Assembly (NCBI GenBank): GCA_002690445.1
Contig: NZER01000419.1
Coordinates: 1 to 13,555 of the forward strand
Source: Candidatus Pacearchaeota archaeon
Lineage (GTDB): Archaea; Nanoarchaeota; Nanoarchaeia; Pacearchaeales; GW2011-AR1
Direction of reading: 5' to 3'
Length of the DNA: 13,555 bases
Below are positions 12,932 through 13,555 of the stretch, piece by piece. The notes under the pieces are model-generated. The model searched no databases and was not told the origin of the DNA. It saw only the letters and a program-made list of their open reading frames with translations. Each line of letters begins with the position of its first letter. The stretch's first letter is position 1. A program made the position numbers and the translations under genes.

Positions 12932-13555
12932 TTAGACCGCAGCCCTCTTATTTCCATGACGCATTTTCATATAACGTTCGTGCATCTCTTTTTGACTAAG
13001 TTCGCTAACATCATCTTTCTTTTTAGTTTGAACAGGTCTACCACCAGAGTTGCCTGACAATGCAGCCTTTTTCTTTCTGGCTATTCTTTCATCAATTATA
13101 TCTTCAGTTTTCTTCTGAGTGATAATTTTCTCTATAGAAGGATATATTTCTTCCTTATAAATCTTTTTCCATCCTTCAGGGGTGTCAACATCCAGAAGTT
13201 TTCTCCCTTCCAGATACTCCTTTGGGTCTGGCTCTTTCATTATAAGTGCATGAATATGTTGCCTTAGCATTGGAGTGCAGCTTTCAAATCCATCAAAGCC
13301 CTCCTCTTTAAGCTCTTTATCGACAGAATCTATTTTTACAAGAAAAGCTGCTTGAGCTTTTTCTGCTTCAGATTGACTTCCTTTTGCTTCAATTCCATCA
13401 ACCTTTGCCTTTAAAGATTCGTTGTCTTTTTTGAGCTTTGCTAATTCAGCATCATAATCTTCAATATATTCTTCCGTTTCCTCTTTAGGCTTAGATTTGA
13501 TTTCCTGCATCAATTCTTTCACCTGCTGTTCTAACTCAACGACCTTAGCTTGAGA
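12932..13555 (-). CDS. Scaffold-like protein (5' end beyond the window)
   Basis: At least 207 residues. The frame is open to the window edge, and the residues before the first possible GTG start at 13522 (SQAKVVELEQQ) continue the same coiled coil, so the true start probably lies outside the window. Residues in the first third form a strongly charged heptad-like coil (DAELAKLKKDNESLKAKVDGI). The C-terminus is basic (IARKKKAALSGNSGG, and then a final helix ending in HERYMKMRHGNKRAAV). A long charged helical body with a basic C-terminal helix, placed immediately upstream of the major capsid gene, is what capsid scaffolding proteins look like; the C-terminal helix usually binds the coat protein. 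There is no enzyme motif. The assignment rests on composition and position. Confidence 0.72.
   Translation of the reverse strand, partial: SQAKVVELEQQVKELMQEIKSKPKEETEEYIEDYDAELAKLKKDNESLKAKVDGIEAKGSQSEAEKAQAAFLVKIDSVDKELKEEGFDGFESCTPMLRQHIHALIMKEPDPKEYLEGRKLLDVDTPEGWKKIYKEEIYPSIEKIITQKKTEDIIDERIARKKKAALSGNSGGRPVQTKKKDDVSELSQKEMHERYMKMRHGNKRAAV

Noticed and set aside
1..13555. tRNA, rRNA, CRISPR array, integrase or attachment site
   Set aside because: I saw no cloverleaf, no spaced repeat array and no recombinase; the window gives no evidence of lysogeny.

Overview
The window looks like part of a tailed double-stranded DNA phage genome (Caudoviricetes), probably a short-tailed (podovirus-like) phage from an uncultured source. 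The basis is a one-direction (minus strand), tightly packed gene set in virion-gene order. Reading along the minus strand from the right edge: a scaffold-like protein, an HK97-fold (gp56-like) major capsid protein, a probable capsid-associated protein and a strong intrinsic terminator. After the terminator come a small basic protein, a block of six carbohydrate and modification genes, small proteins, a head-tail adaptor-like protein, a large beta-rich tail (nozzle/stabilisation-like) protein, a small basic protein, a tail fibre, and the first codons of one more gene at the left edge. No integrase, tRNA, rRNA or CRISPR array is visible, and the host cannot be named. The sequence is A+T-rich throughout and appears richest in A+T in the glycan block and the HNH element.

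The carbohydrate block (about 5.3-11.05 kb) sits between the capsid and tail genes. It encodes a GT-B glycosyltransferase, a SAM methyltransferase, a second GT4-type glycosyltransferase, a Gfo/Idh/MocA sugar dehydrogenase of the WlbA type, a sulfotransferase-like P-loop protein, and a GT9 (heptosyltransferase-type) glycosyltransferase. Consecutive genes from the methyltransferase on overlap by ATGA or abut, so they are probably translated together. The set could build, methylate and sulfate a glycan, either on the virion or on the host surface. The target is not visible.

The last gene of the block, GT9, is broken near its 5' end by an approximately 0.7 kb element that carries an HNH endonuclease on the opposite (plus) strand. 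The start codon and first five codons lie on one side (7036-7022, in an ATGA overlap with the sulfotransferase gene). The rest of the conserved N-terminus (VRLTGAIGD...) begins on the other side at 6323, just after an in-frame stop. Precise removal of 698 nt would restore a canonical GT9 N-terminus. The element has boundary repeats, a third inverted copy of the boundary sequence, and a long inverted repeat closing the HNH gene, so it looks intron-like. I could not recognise a group I or group II core.

Immediately after GT9, a small gene reads through only if ribosomes slip -1 at a TTTAAAG heptamer lying exactly in the X XXY YYZ register. This is either a recoding site or a one-base error. These two loci are the main candidates for undescribed biology here.
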